From NCBI RefSeq assembly GCF_032248695.1, contig NZ_JAVHXC010000008.1, positions 52,281-116,280 on the forward strand: DNA of 64,000 nucleotides, read 5' to 3'. The translations under genes were made by a program, and so were the position numbers. The DNA comes from Dietzia sp032248695 (GTDB taxonomy: Bacteria; Actinomycetota; Actinomycetes; Mycobacteriales; Mycobacteriaceae). Of the stretch, positions 33,864 through 41,066 are shown in pieces (within the stretch, counting starts at the first letter, position 1; the number at the start of each line of letters is the position of its first letter). Under the pieces are notes generated by a model, which made no database searches, had not been told where the DNA came from, and saw nothing but the letters and a program-made list of their open reading frames with translations.

Positions 33864-33879
33864 AGTGATGTGCTTCACA
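33864..33879 (-). promoter_or_regulatory. CRP/GlxR-like operator upstream of mctBC
   Basis: On the minus strand TGTGAAGCACATCACT matches TGTGA-N6-TCACA at nine of ten defined positions. It is 41-56 nt upstream of the DUF485 start. Cyclic-AMP-dependent control by a GlxR-type protein is an inference. Confidence 0.5.
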
Positions 33880-33897
33880 GACAGTGACGGGGGAAGT

Positions 33898-33991
33898 GTG
33901 ACACGTGACACACGGCGCCGCAGACGACTCCCCGGGAACGTGTGTCACTGGCGGAAACTCCTTGGTGAAGCCACCCCCATCGGTGGGGGGT
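33898..33991. promoter_or_regulatory. Cluster of repeats in the mctBC upstream region
   Basis: GTGACAC is repeated head to tail (33898-33904, 33905-33911). GTGACACACG (33905-33914) has an exact inverted copy CGTGTGTCAC (33939-33948). Further upstream ACCCCC (33973-33978) and GGGGGT (33986-33991) face each other, resembling the tandem G/C-stretch sites described for RamA in corynebacteria. These are candidate operators for carbon-source control. Confidence 0.4.
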
Positions 33992-34041
33992 ACTCACCTC
34001 AGAACGGGGTTGCTCCCGAACCCGTGCGCGTCGGCTCTCGC

Positions 34042-34067
34042 GCCGGCCCGGGGCCTCAGGGGCCGGC
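34042..34067 (-). terminator. Hairpin downstream of the vWA gene
   Basis: GCCGGCCC (34042-34049) pairs with GGGCCGGC (34060-34067) around a 10-nt loop, placed between the vWA stop and the mctBC promoter region. Confidence 0.55.
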
Positions 34068-34089
34068 CACCCCGCGCCGGACCGCGGCC

Positions 34090-35730
34090 TCAGGGGGTGG
34101 CGGCCCCGCGTCGGCCGATCGCCTCGGCGAAGACCCGGACGATCTCCTGCGGCGTCCGCGCGACGTGACTGCTGCCGCCGGTCGCCCGGGCGATCTCGGC
34201 GAGGGTGCCGGACCCCGTGTCGTCGAGGAGGCTGACGGTCACGACGAGCACCGGCCGCGCGGGATCCACCAGCTCGCCGAGCCGGGCGGAGAACTCGGCC
34301 TCGGTCAGGTCCGAGGTGGCGTCGTCGGCTCCGTCGGAGATGACGATGATCGAGTTCACCATGTTCGGGTCGTATCCCGACCGGACCATGGCGTAGGCGT
34401 CGAGGACGGATCGGAAGAGGTCGGTCCCGCCGCCCACCAGCGAGGGCAGGGAGGTGAGCGCCCCGGCCAGCGCGTCGCGATGGGTCCCCCCGGGGGTGGT
34501 GGAGTCGAGCCGCTGCAACGCCGCGACCTCGGCGTAGGGGAGGCCGTCGCGGCCGGCCGCGCCTCCGAAGGCCCAGAGCCCGAGCTCCGCGTCGTCGGGG
34601 AACTGCCCCAGCCCGGCCCCGGCGGTCTCGACGAGCGCCTGGATGCGGGTCCGGTCCGTCCCCGCGACACCGAAGCCCATCGACCCGGAGGTGTCCACCA
34701 GGACGAGGGACCGGCCCGGCATCGACAGGAGACGCCACCGTTGGAGGGTGCTGTGGAGTCGGTCGGCGTCGCGGACGACCAGTGCCTCGACCTCCCCGAC
34801 CCCGGCGCCGTCGGCGAGAGGGGCGCGGAAGGCGGTCCGGAACGCGTCGTCGGCGAGTCCGGCGACGACCTCGTCCGCCGCGGTCGCGTCGCGCAGCGCC
34901 TCCGCGGCCCCGGTCACCTCGGCGCGCCGCGTCGGATCCTGGGTGGTCACCGCGAGCGGGTAGGTGAGGTAGACCGCGCCCGTGTCGGGGGCGAGCACCT
35001 CGAGCCCGGCATCGGGGGCGGCGCGCTGCGCGAGAACCGCGTCCCGTTCGGTGACGATCGCCGCGCCGCCCTCCTCGACCACCCTGGCGAGCATCTCCTG
35101 CGCGGCGGGCGGGACCTCCATGCGGGCCGTCTGTCCCTGCGCCAGCATCGCCATCGACGCGGCCAGCGCCTCCGGGCCGGCCCGCATCGTCTCGACCTCC
35201 GACGTCGCGGCCAGGATCGGGGCGTCCGCGACGCCGGAACGGACGGGGTCGCCCATCATCAGGCCCGGAGCGGTGAGGGCGGCGCTCCAGGTGCTCAGGT
35301 CGACCTCGGTGTCACGCGCCGCGATGATCACGGGGGTCGCGGCGAGGGAGTTGAGGACGGTCTCGAACGGGATCTGGACGTCCTGCGACATCCGGGCGAG
35401 CCGCACCGCGGAGTCGGGAACCCAGATGTCGGGAAGTGCCTCGGCCGAGACCGCGCGGGAGATCATGTCCGCGGAGGAGACCGGCGCGACCTCGTAGGCG
35501 TAGCACCCGTCGGCGTGGTCCGTCAGCGCCCGGACATGGTCGACGATGTCGGGTTCGGCCGCGATGCTGATCCGCGGCTCGGACCCGCAGAAACCGGCGA
35601 CGCCGGCTCGGGACAAGCCCGAGACCACCAGTCCCACGACGAGCAGCACGGCGACGATGGCCGCCCCGATGAGGACGACCCGCCGGGCCGTCCGGTTCCC
35701 ACTCTGTGGCGACGCGCTGTGCCTGGCCAT
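34090..35730 (-). CDS. Membrane-anchored protein with substrate-binding-like and von Willebrand A domains
   Basis: A 546-residue protein. An N-terminal transmembrane anchor (about 17-40, VVLIGAAIVAVLLVVGLVVS) is followed by a region resembling the extracellular solute-binding fold (about 50-300, with EALPDIWVPDS and VYLTYPLAVTT). A C-terminal vWA domain has a MIDAS motif VLVDTSGSMGFG and IIVISDGADD (about 340-545). This combination occurs in actinobacteria, but no function is proven. A role in adhesion or in assembling surface complexes is a guess. The ATG at 35730 has GGGGGAG 8 nt upstream and is preferred over an upstream GTG. It is separated from mctBC by a hairpin. Confidence 0.8.
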   Translation of the reverse strand: MARHSASPQSGNRTARRVVLIGAAIVAVLLVVGLVVSGLSRAGVAGFCGSEPRISIAAEPDIVDHVRALTDHADGCYAYEVAPVSSADMISRAVSAEALPDIWVPDSAVRLARMSQDVQIPFETVLNSLAATPVIIAARDTEVDLSTWSAALTAPGLMMGDPVRSGVADAPILAATSEVETMRAGPEALAASMAMLAQGQTARMEVPPAAQEMLARVVEEGGAAIVTERDAVLAQRAAPDAGLEVLAPDTGAVYLTYPLAVTTQDPTRRAEVTGAAEALRDATAADEVVAGLADDAFRTAFRAPLADGAGVGEVEALVVRDADRLHSTLQRWRLLSMPGRSLVLVDTSGSMGFGVAGTDRTRIQALVETAGAGLGQFPDDAELGLWAFGGAAGRDGLPYAEVAALQRLDSTTPGGTHRDALAGALTSLPSLVGGGTDLFRSVLDAYAMVRSGYDPNMVNSIIVISDGADDATSDLTEAEFSARLGELVDPARPVLVVTVSLLDDTGSGTLAEIARATGGSSHVARTPQEIVRVFAEAIGRRGAATP

Positions 35731-35890
35731 CGGTGGCACTCCCCCCGGTCATGCGGTACCCGGGGCCGTGCCAGACGCCCACGTCAGGCGGATCCGGGTC
35801 GGGCGCGGAGAATCGTACCCGGGACGGACGGTCCGCGGTGCCCGCACGTCGGGCCCCGCCGAGACCGTGCCCCACCTGCGGTGCGGCGCT

Positions 35891-36637
35891 TCAGCGTCCG
35901 CGGAAGACCGGGGGCCTCTTCTCGGCGCGGGCGGCCCGTGCCTCCGCCATGTCCTCGCTGCTCCACGCGCGCTGCTGGAGCTCCGTGTGTTCGTCCCGCG
36001 GCAGCAACCGGGCGTCGTCGTCGTTGATGACGGTCTTGATGTGGCGCAGGCTCAACGGCGCGAAGCGGGACAGCTCGCCCGCCAGCTCCATCGCCGTCTC
36101 CATGTCACCGATCTCGTTGGCCAGGCCGATCCGGGCGGCTTCCTCCGCTCCGACGGGGCGCGCGGTCATGAGCACCGACCGGGCGTGACCGCCACCCACG
36201 ACGTTGGCGAGCCGCTTGATCGTCCAGTTGTCCAACGCCAGGCCCACCTTGACGACGGGCACGGTGAACACGGCGCCGGGCACCACCACGCGCAGATCGG
36301 CCGCCAGCGCGAGCTGGACACCCGCGCCGACCGCGGGTCCGTTGACGGCCGCGATGACGGGGACGGGCACGGACTCGACCGCCCGGAGCATGCCGGCGTG
36401 CGCGTCATAGAAGTCGGAGTTGTACACCCCGCCGGACAGGTCCGCGCCCGCGCAGAAGGCGGTCCCCGCGCCCGTGATGACGATCGCCCGGACGGGGTCC
36501 TCGGCGTCGGCCTGCGCCCCGGCCGCCTCCACCGCTTCGCGGAGCGCGGTACACACCTCCGCGTCGAGGGCGTTGCGGGTCTCGTGGCGGTCGATGGTGA
36601 CGACGACGACTGCGCCGTCCCGACGGGTGACGATCAT
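35891..36637 (-). CDS. echA6: Enoyl-CoA hydratase/isomerase family protein, EchA6-like
   Basis: A 248-residue crotonase-fold protein. The acyl-CoA oxyanion-hole segments GTAFCAGADLSGG and NGPAVGAGVQLALAADLRV are present. At the two positions where active hydratases carry glutamate (E144 and E164 of rat crotonase) it has Gln (GVQLA) and Val (PVVKVG). KVGLALDNWTIKRL and EKRPPVFRG match M. tuberculosis EchA6 (Rv0905), which binds long acyl-CoA without hydratase activity and feeds mycolic-acid synthesis. It is divergent from accD3, the same pairing as Rv0904c-Rv0905. Hence probably an acyl-CoA carrier or shuttle. The ATG at 36637 lies 12 nt after GAGGAG. Confidence 0.85.
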   Translation of the reverse strand: MIVTRRDGAVVVVTIDRHETRNALDAEVCTALREAVEAAGAQADAEDPVRAIVITGAGTAFCAGADLSGGVYNSDFYDAHAGMLRAVESVPVPVIAAVNGPAVGAGVQLALAADLRVVVPGAVFTVPVVKVGLALDNWTIKRLANVVGGGHARSVLMTARPVGAEEAARIGLANEIGDMETAMELAGELSRFAPLSLRHIKTVINDDDARLLPRDEHTELQQRAWSSEDMAEARAARAEKRPPVFRGR

Positions 36638-36719
36638 GGTGACGGTGACTCCTCTTCGAGACGGGGGTACGCCCACGCACCCCGACGGCCACGATACCCG
36701 CTGGTAGGTGGGCCCACCG

Positions 36720-36725
36720 TACGAT
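36720..36725 (+). promoter_or_regulatory. Putative -10 hexamer of accD3, leaderless start
   Basis: TACGAT is followed by 6 nt and the ATG at 36732. No convincing Shine-Dalgarno sequence is present. Confidence 0.5.
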
Positions 36726-36731
36726 GCGGAC

Positions 36732-38258
36732 ATGGCACGAACCGGCGCTCTCCAGATCCTCGACATGGTCCTCGACGCGGACTCGTTCCGGCCCTGGGAC
36801 GACGCCCCGGTGCGGCCCCCACAGGTGGACTCGGTCCCCGGTTACGCGGACGCGCTCGAGCGGGCGGCGGAGAAGTCCGGGGTCGACGAATCGGTCATCA
36901 CCGGGGAGGGAACGCTCCTCGGACGGCGGGTCGTCATCGTCGCGTGCGAGTTCGATTTCCTCGCCGGGTCCATCGGGATCGCGGCCGCCGAGCGGATCGT
37001 CTCGGCGATCGAGCGGGCCACGGCCGAGGGCCTGCCGATCCTCGCCTCGCCCACCTCCGGTGGCACCCGGATGCAGGAGGGGACGATGGCGTTCCTGCAG
37101 ATGGTCAAGATCTCCGCCGCCGTCGCGGGACACAAGAACGCCGGGCTGCCCTACCTGGTCTACCTGCGGCACCCGACGACCGGCGGCGTGTTCGCCTCGT
37201 GGGGCTCCCTCGGTCACGTCTCGGTGGCCGAGCCCGGGGCCCTCATCGGTTTCCTCGGGCCGCGCGTCTACGAGGCGCTCTACGACGCCCCCTTCCCCGA
37301 CGGCGTCCAGGTCTCGGAGAACCTCGCCCGCCGCGGGATGATCGACGGCGTGCTCCCCCCGGAGGGGTTGCGCGACCTCACGTCCCGGGCGTTGCGGGTC
37401 CTGTGTCAGGACCCTCCGTCGGAGGACGAGCCGGCCGCACCCCACGGGCCGGTCCCCGAGCCGGAGTCCGACGACGGAGTCCCGCCGGATGCGTGGGACT
37501 CCATCACCCGGACGCGCCGCGCCGACCGCCCGGGGGCGCGTGCGTTCCTCGACCGCGTCTCCCCCGACCGGGTGCCGCTCTCCGGCACCGGACAGGGCGA
37601 GGACAGCGGGTCCCTCCTGCTGTCCCTGGTGAGGTTCCGGGGCCAGTCCGCGGTCGTGCTCGCCCAGGACCGGGACGCCGAGAGCGAGAAGAGCCCCCTC
37701 GGCCCGTCCGCCCTGCGCTCCGCCCGACGCGGCATGCGCATCGCCGCGGAGATGGGTGTGCCGCTGGTGTTGCTGATCGACACCCGGGGCGCGGCCCTGT
37801 CACGCGAGGCGGAGGAGGGTGGCCTGGCGGGCGAGATCGCCAGGAGCCTGGCCGACCTCGTCACCCTGCCCACACCGACCGTCTCCGTGATCCTCGGACA
37901 GGGCACCGGGGGCGCCGCGTTGGCCCTGCTCCCCGCCGACAGGGTGCTGTGCGCCCGGCACGGGTGGCTCGCGCCCCTGCCCCCGGAGGGAGCCAGCGCG
38001 ATCCTCCATCACGAGACCACGCGGGCCCCGGAGGTCGCCCGGTCCCAGGGCATCACCTCGGCGGACCTGTCGAACGCGGGGATCGTCGACGTCGTCGTCC
38101 CCGAGCGACCCGACGCGGCGGACGAGCCGGAGGCGTTCTGTGACCGGATGGCGGACGCCGTCGCGTCAGCGCTGCTGGAGGTGCGCCGGCGTCCCCCTGA
38201 GCGGAGGTATGCCGAGCGGATGATGCGGTATCGGGAGCTCGGCCTCGCACTAGAGTGA
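36732..38258 (+). CDS. accD3: Acyl-CoA carboxylase beta subunit (carboxyltransferase) AccD3
   Basis: A 508-residue carboxyltransferase. The N-terminal crotonase-like half (LLGRRVVIVACEFDFLAGSI, SPTSGGTRMQEGTMAFLQM, VYLRHPTTGGVFASWGSLG) is fused to a C-terminal half (VPLVLLIDTRGAALSREAEE, ILGQGTGGAALALLPADRVL). It transfers carboxyl groups from the biotin of an AccA subunit, not encoded here, to an acyl-CoA for fatty-acid or mycolate synthesis. It adjoins echA6 divergently, as in M. tuberculosis, and lies between mctBC and gltA as in C. glutamicum. The TACGAT-N6-ATG arrangement supports the start at 36732. Confidence 0.88.
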   Translation: MARTGALQILDMVLDADSFRPWDDAPVRPPQVDSVPGYADALERAAEKSGVDESVITGEGTLLGRRVVIVACEFDFLAGSIGIAAAERIVSAIERATAEGLPILASPTSGGTRMQEGTMAFLQMVKISAAVAGHKNAGLPYLVYLRHPTTGGVFASWGSLGHVSVAEPGALIGFLGPRVYEALYDAPFPDGVQVSENLARRGMIDGVLPPEGLRDLTSRALRVLCQDPPSEDEPAAPHGPVPEPESDDGVPPDAWDSITRTRRADRPGARAFLDRVSPDRVPLSGTGQGEDSGSLLLSLVRFRGQSAVVLAQDRDAESEKSPLGPSALRSARRGMRIAAEMGVPLVLLIDTRGAALSREAEEGGLAGEIARSLADLVTLPTPTVSVILGQGTGGAALALLPADRVLCARHGWLAPLPPEGASAILHHETTRAPEVARSQGITSADLSNAGIVDVVVPERPDAADEPEAFCDRMADAVASALLEVRRRPPERRYAERMMRYRELGLALE

Positions 38259-38320
38259 AACCTGTCACAGCCCGTCGGCGCGGTCGGCGGGCCCACTCCC
38301 GGACGTGAGGGGAACACTCG

Positions 38321-40237
38321 ATGTCGGACTCGACGACCTCGACCTACGACGCCGCCCACCGGCTCTCGATCAGCGATCCCGACGCCTTCTGGCTGGACGT
38401 CGCCGGGGACATCGACTGGACCACGCCGCCCACGACCGCGGTGGACGGGAGCCGGCCGCCGTTCTACCGGTGGTTCCCGGACGGCGAACTGAACACCTCG
38501 TACAACTGCGTCGACCGGCACGTCGCCGCCGGGCGGGGTGATCAGGCCGCGTTCATCTACGACTCGGCGGTCACCGGGGTCAAGGAGACGATCACCTACG
38601 CGCAGCTGCTGACGCAGGTCGAGGAGTTCGCGGGCGCGCTCGCCGCGGAGGGTGTGGGGCGTGGCGACCGGGTCGTCATCTACATGCCGATGGTCCCCCG
38701 CGCGGCCGTGGCGATGCTCGCGTGTGCCCGTCTCGGCGCGGTGCACTCCGTCGTGTTCGGCGGGTTCGCCGCGCCCGAGCTGGCGATCCGCATCGACGAC
38801 GCCCGCCCCAAGGTGATCGTCACCTCCCACGGCGGCATCGAGCCCACGCGCAAGGTGCCCTATTTCCCCATGGTCGCCAAGGCGCTGGAGCTCACCACCC
38901 ACACGCCCGTGGCCGTCATCGTCGCCCCACGCCACGACCAGTTCCCCGACGAGACGTTCCCCGAGACCCCGGGGACCACCTGGAGCTACTGGGATGACGC
39001 GGTGGCCGAGTCCGAGCCGGCGGCGCCGGTGGCGGTCAAGGCCACCGATCCGCTGTACATCCTCTACACGTCCGGTACGACCGGCCTGCCCAAGGGCGTC
39101 GTCCGAGACAACGGCGGGCACGCCGTCGCCCTCGCGTGGTCGATGTGGAACGTCTACGGCATCCGGCCCGGGGACGTGTGGTGGACCGCCTCGGACGTCG
39201 GCTGGGTGGTCGGCCACTCCTACATCGTCTACGCCCCCCTTCTGGTCGGGGCGACGTCGATCATCTACGAGGGCAAGCCGGTCGGGACGCCTGACGCCGG
39301 GGCGTTCTGGCGCGTGGCGTCCGAGCATCGCGCGGTGGCCCTGTTCACGGCGCCGACCGCCGTGCGGGCGATCCGCAAGGAGGACCCCGAGGGCCTCGAG
39401 ATCGCGGGGTACGACCTGTCGGCCATGCGCACGCTGTTCTGCGCCGGCGAGCGCCTCGACCCGGACACCTATCAGTGGGCCACCGACAAGCTCGGCAAGC
39501 CGGTGGTGGACAACTGGTGGCAGACCGAGACGGGGTGGCCCATCGCCTCCAATCTCCGCGGCCTGGAGCCGATGCCGATCAAGGCCGGTTCCCCCACGGT
39601 CGCGGTCCCCGGGTACGACCTCCACGTGCTCGACGGCGACGGCAATCCCCTGCCTCCCGGCGAGGAGGGCAACCTGGCCATCAAGCTGCCCATGGCCCCG
39701 GGCACCCTGGCGGGCCTGTGGGAGGACGACGAGAGGTTCGTGTCCTCGTACATGTCCGTCTTCGACGGCTACTACTCGACCGGCGACGGCGGGTACGTCG
39801 ACTCCGAGGGCTACGTGTTCGTGATGGGACGGACCGACGACGTCATCAACGTCGCCGGCCACCGGCTGTCGACCGGGTCGATGGAGGCTGTGATCGCCCG
39901 GCATCCCGCCGTGGCGGAGGTCGCGGTGATCGGGGTGAAGGATCAGCTCAAGGGCCAACGACCCGTCGGGTACGTGGTGCTCAAGTCCGGGCAGGTCCGC
40001 GACCCCGAGGAACTGCGCGCCGAGTTGGTGGCGATGGTCCGCGACGAGATCGGGGCCGTGGCCACCTTCCGCGACTGCACGGTGGTCCAGGGTCTGCCCA
40101 AGACGCGCTCGGGCAAGATCCTCCGCAAGACGATGCGCCAGATCGCCGACGGCCAACAGGACGTGGCGGTGCCGTCGACCATCGAGGACCCGGCCGTCCT
40201 CGAGGCACTCACGCCGTTCCTGCGTCAGCAGGGATAG
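38321..40237 (+). CDS. prpE: Propionyl-CoA/acetyl-CoA synthetase (PrpE-like)
   Basis: A 638-residue AMP-forming short-chain acyl-CoA synthetase. The adenylate motif YTSGTTGLPKGVVRDNGGH has the RDxGGH variant typical of PrpE, which distinguishes it from Acs. SVVFGGFAAPELAIRIDDA, WWQTETGWPI and YYSTGDGGYVDSEGYVFVMG are further signatures. The catalytic lysine is K599 in TRSGKILRKTM, a possible acetylation site. It activates propionate, and probably acetate, taken up by MctC. GAGGGG upstream supports the ATG at 38321. It follows accD3 by 62 nt on the same strand. Confidence 0.9.
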   Translation: MSDSTTSTYDAAHRLSISDPDAFWLDVAGDIDWTTPPTTAVDGSRPPFYRWFPDGELNTSYNCVDRHVAAGRGDQAAFIYDSAVTGVKETITYAQLLTQVEEFAGALAAEGVGRGDRVVIYMPMVPRAAVAMLACARLGAVHSVVFGGFAAPELAIRIDDARPKVIVTSHGGIEPTRKVPYFPMVAKALELTTHTPVAVIVAPRHDQFPDETFPETPGTTWSYWDDAVAESEPAAPVAVKATDPLYILYTSGTTGLPKGVVRDNGGHAVALAWSMWNVYGIRPGDVWWTASDVGWVVGHSYIVYAPLLVGATSIIYEGKPVGTPDAGAFWRVASEHRAVALFTAPTAVRAIRKEDPEGLEIAGYDLSAMRTLFCAGERLDPDTYQWATDKLGKPVVDNWWQTETGWPIASNLRGLEPMPIKAGSPTVAVPGYDLHVLDGDGNPLPPGEEGNLAIKLPMAPGTLAGLWEDDERFVSSYMSVFDGYYSTGDGGYVDSEGYVFVMGRTDDVINVAGHRLSTGSMEAVIARHPAVAEVAVIGVKDQLKGQRPVGYVVLKSGQVRDPEELRAELVAMVRDEIGAVATFRDCTVVQGLPKTRSGKILRKTMRQIADGQQDVAVPSTIEDPAVLEALTPFLRQQG

Positions 40238-40261
40238 GAGCTCGTCGCTCCGCTCCCAGCC

Positions 40262-40403
40262 ATGGCGTCTCGCCCCCGCGGATGCCTGCTGGTCCCACAG
40301 CCGCTCCCGGCTATGGCGTCTCGCCCCCGCGGATGCCCGCGCGACCCACAGCCGCTCTCGGCTATGGCGTCTCGCCTGCCCCGCGGCGGGCGCGGGACGC
40401 CAT
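40262..40403. repeat. 51-bp-period inverted repeat element (copy B)
   Basis: Cores ATGGCGTCTCGC at 40262-40273, 40313-40324 and 40364-40375 are spaced exactly 51 bp apart. An inverted core GCGGGACGCCAT is at 40392-40403. The last two form a stem with one mismatch around a 16-nt loop, the same geometry as copy A at 4347-4507. Each 51-bp unit also carries CAGCCGCTC before the core. It lies between convergent prpE and the FKBP gene. Confidence 0.85.
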
Positions 40404-40442
40404 GGCGAGGGGCGGCTGTGGCCCAGGCGGCTGTCGCTCAGA

Positions 40443-40537
40443 GCGGCAGAACCCCGGGCGGCTGCGGGCCCAGGGCGGCTGCGGGCCCAAGGCGGCAGAA
40501 CCCCGCGCGGCTGCGGGCCCAGGGCGGCAGAACCCCG
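40443..40537. repeat. Second repeat family in the prpE-fkbp gap
   Basis: GCGGCAGAACCCCG occurs at 40443-40456, 40492-40505 and 40524-40537. GGGCGGCTGCGGGCCCA is duplicated head to tail (40456-40472, 40473-40489). With copy B and the terminator this accounts for the 443-nt gap 40238-40680. I see no gene there. Confidence 0.8.
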
Positions 40538-40629
40538 GGCCGCTATGGCTCAGCGCGGCGGCACCCCGGGCGGCTGCAGAACCAGGCCCGCGGCGCTCGG
40601 GGCGGCCACGTCAGGTGAACAGATGACGG

Positions 40630-40661
40630 CGCCCCGCCCTCCGGAGTCGGAGGGCGGGGCG
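40630..40661. terminator. Bidirectional terminator between prpE and the FKBP gene
   Basis: CGCCCCGCCCTCCG (40630-40643) pairs perfectly over 14 bp with 40648-40661 around a GAGT loop. Confidence 0.88.
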
Positions 40662-40680
40662 AACCGCGATAAACCTGGGG

Positions 40681-41037
40681 TCAGGCGTCGAGCAGGTCGA
40701 TCACGAAGACCAGGGTCTTACCGCCGAGCGGATGCAGCGCCGCGGAGGTGCCGTACGCCTTGTCCGGCGGGATCACCAGCTGACGGCGCCCGCCGACCTT
40801 CATTCCCGGGATGCCCTCCTGCCAGCCCTGGATGAGGCCGTTCAGGGGGAAGGTGATGGACTCACCGCGATCCCAGGAGGAGTCGAACTGCTCACCGGTC
40901 TCGTAGTCCACCCCCACGTAGTGCACGGTGACGTTACCGCCGGCGACCGCCTCGGCTCCGTCCCCCACCGTGAGGTCCTCGGTGACGAGGTCGGTGGGCG
41001 CGGGGCCCGTCGGCATGTCGATCTCGGGCTTGTCCAT
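40681..41037 (-). CDS. FKBP-type peptidyl-prolyl cis-trans isomerase
   Basis: A 118-residue single-domain FKBP that catalyses proline isomerisation in protein folding. GGNVTVHYVGVDYETGEQFD, the conserved Trp site in LIQGWQEGIPGMKVGGRRQL, VIPPDKAYG and the C-terminal LVFVIDLLDA make up the complete fold. There is no signal peptide, so it is cytoplasmic. The ATG at 41037 is preceded by AGGAG-like bases. It directly follows gltA on the minus strand (29-nt gap), the same order as gltA-fkpA in C. glutamicum. Confidence 0.93.
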   Translation of the reverse strand: MDKPEIDMPTGPAPTDLVTEDLTVGDGAEAVAGGNVTVHYVGVDYETGEQFDSSWDRGESITFPLNGLIQGWQEGIPGMKVGGRRQLVIPPDKAYGTSAALHPLGGKTLVFVIDLLDA

Positions 41038-41066
41038 GATGTTCTCCTGGGGTGGGAATCCCGGGT

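Noticed and set aside
40262..40618. A 118-codon open frame with repeated MASR-starting 17-residue units in the prpE-fkbp gap
   Set aside because: The repeats include inverted copies that pair as a stem, there is no ribosome site near the first ATG, and the downstream part is another DNA repeat. A structural repeat element explains it better, though I flag the possibility in the findings.
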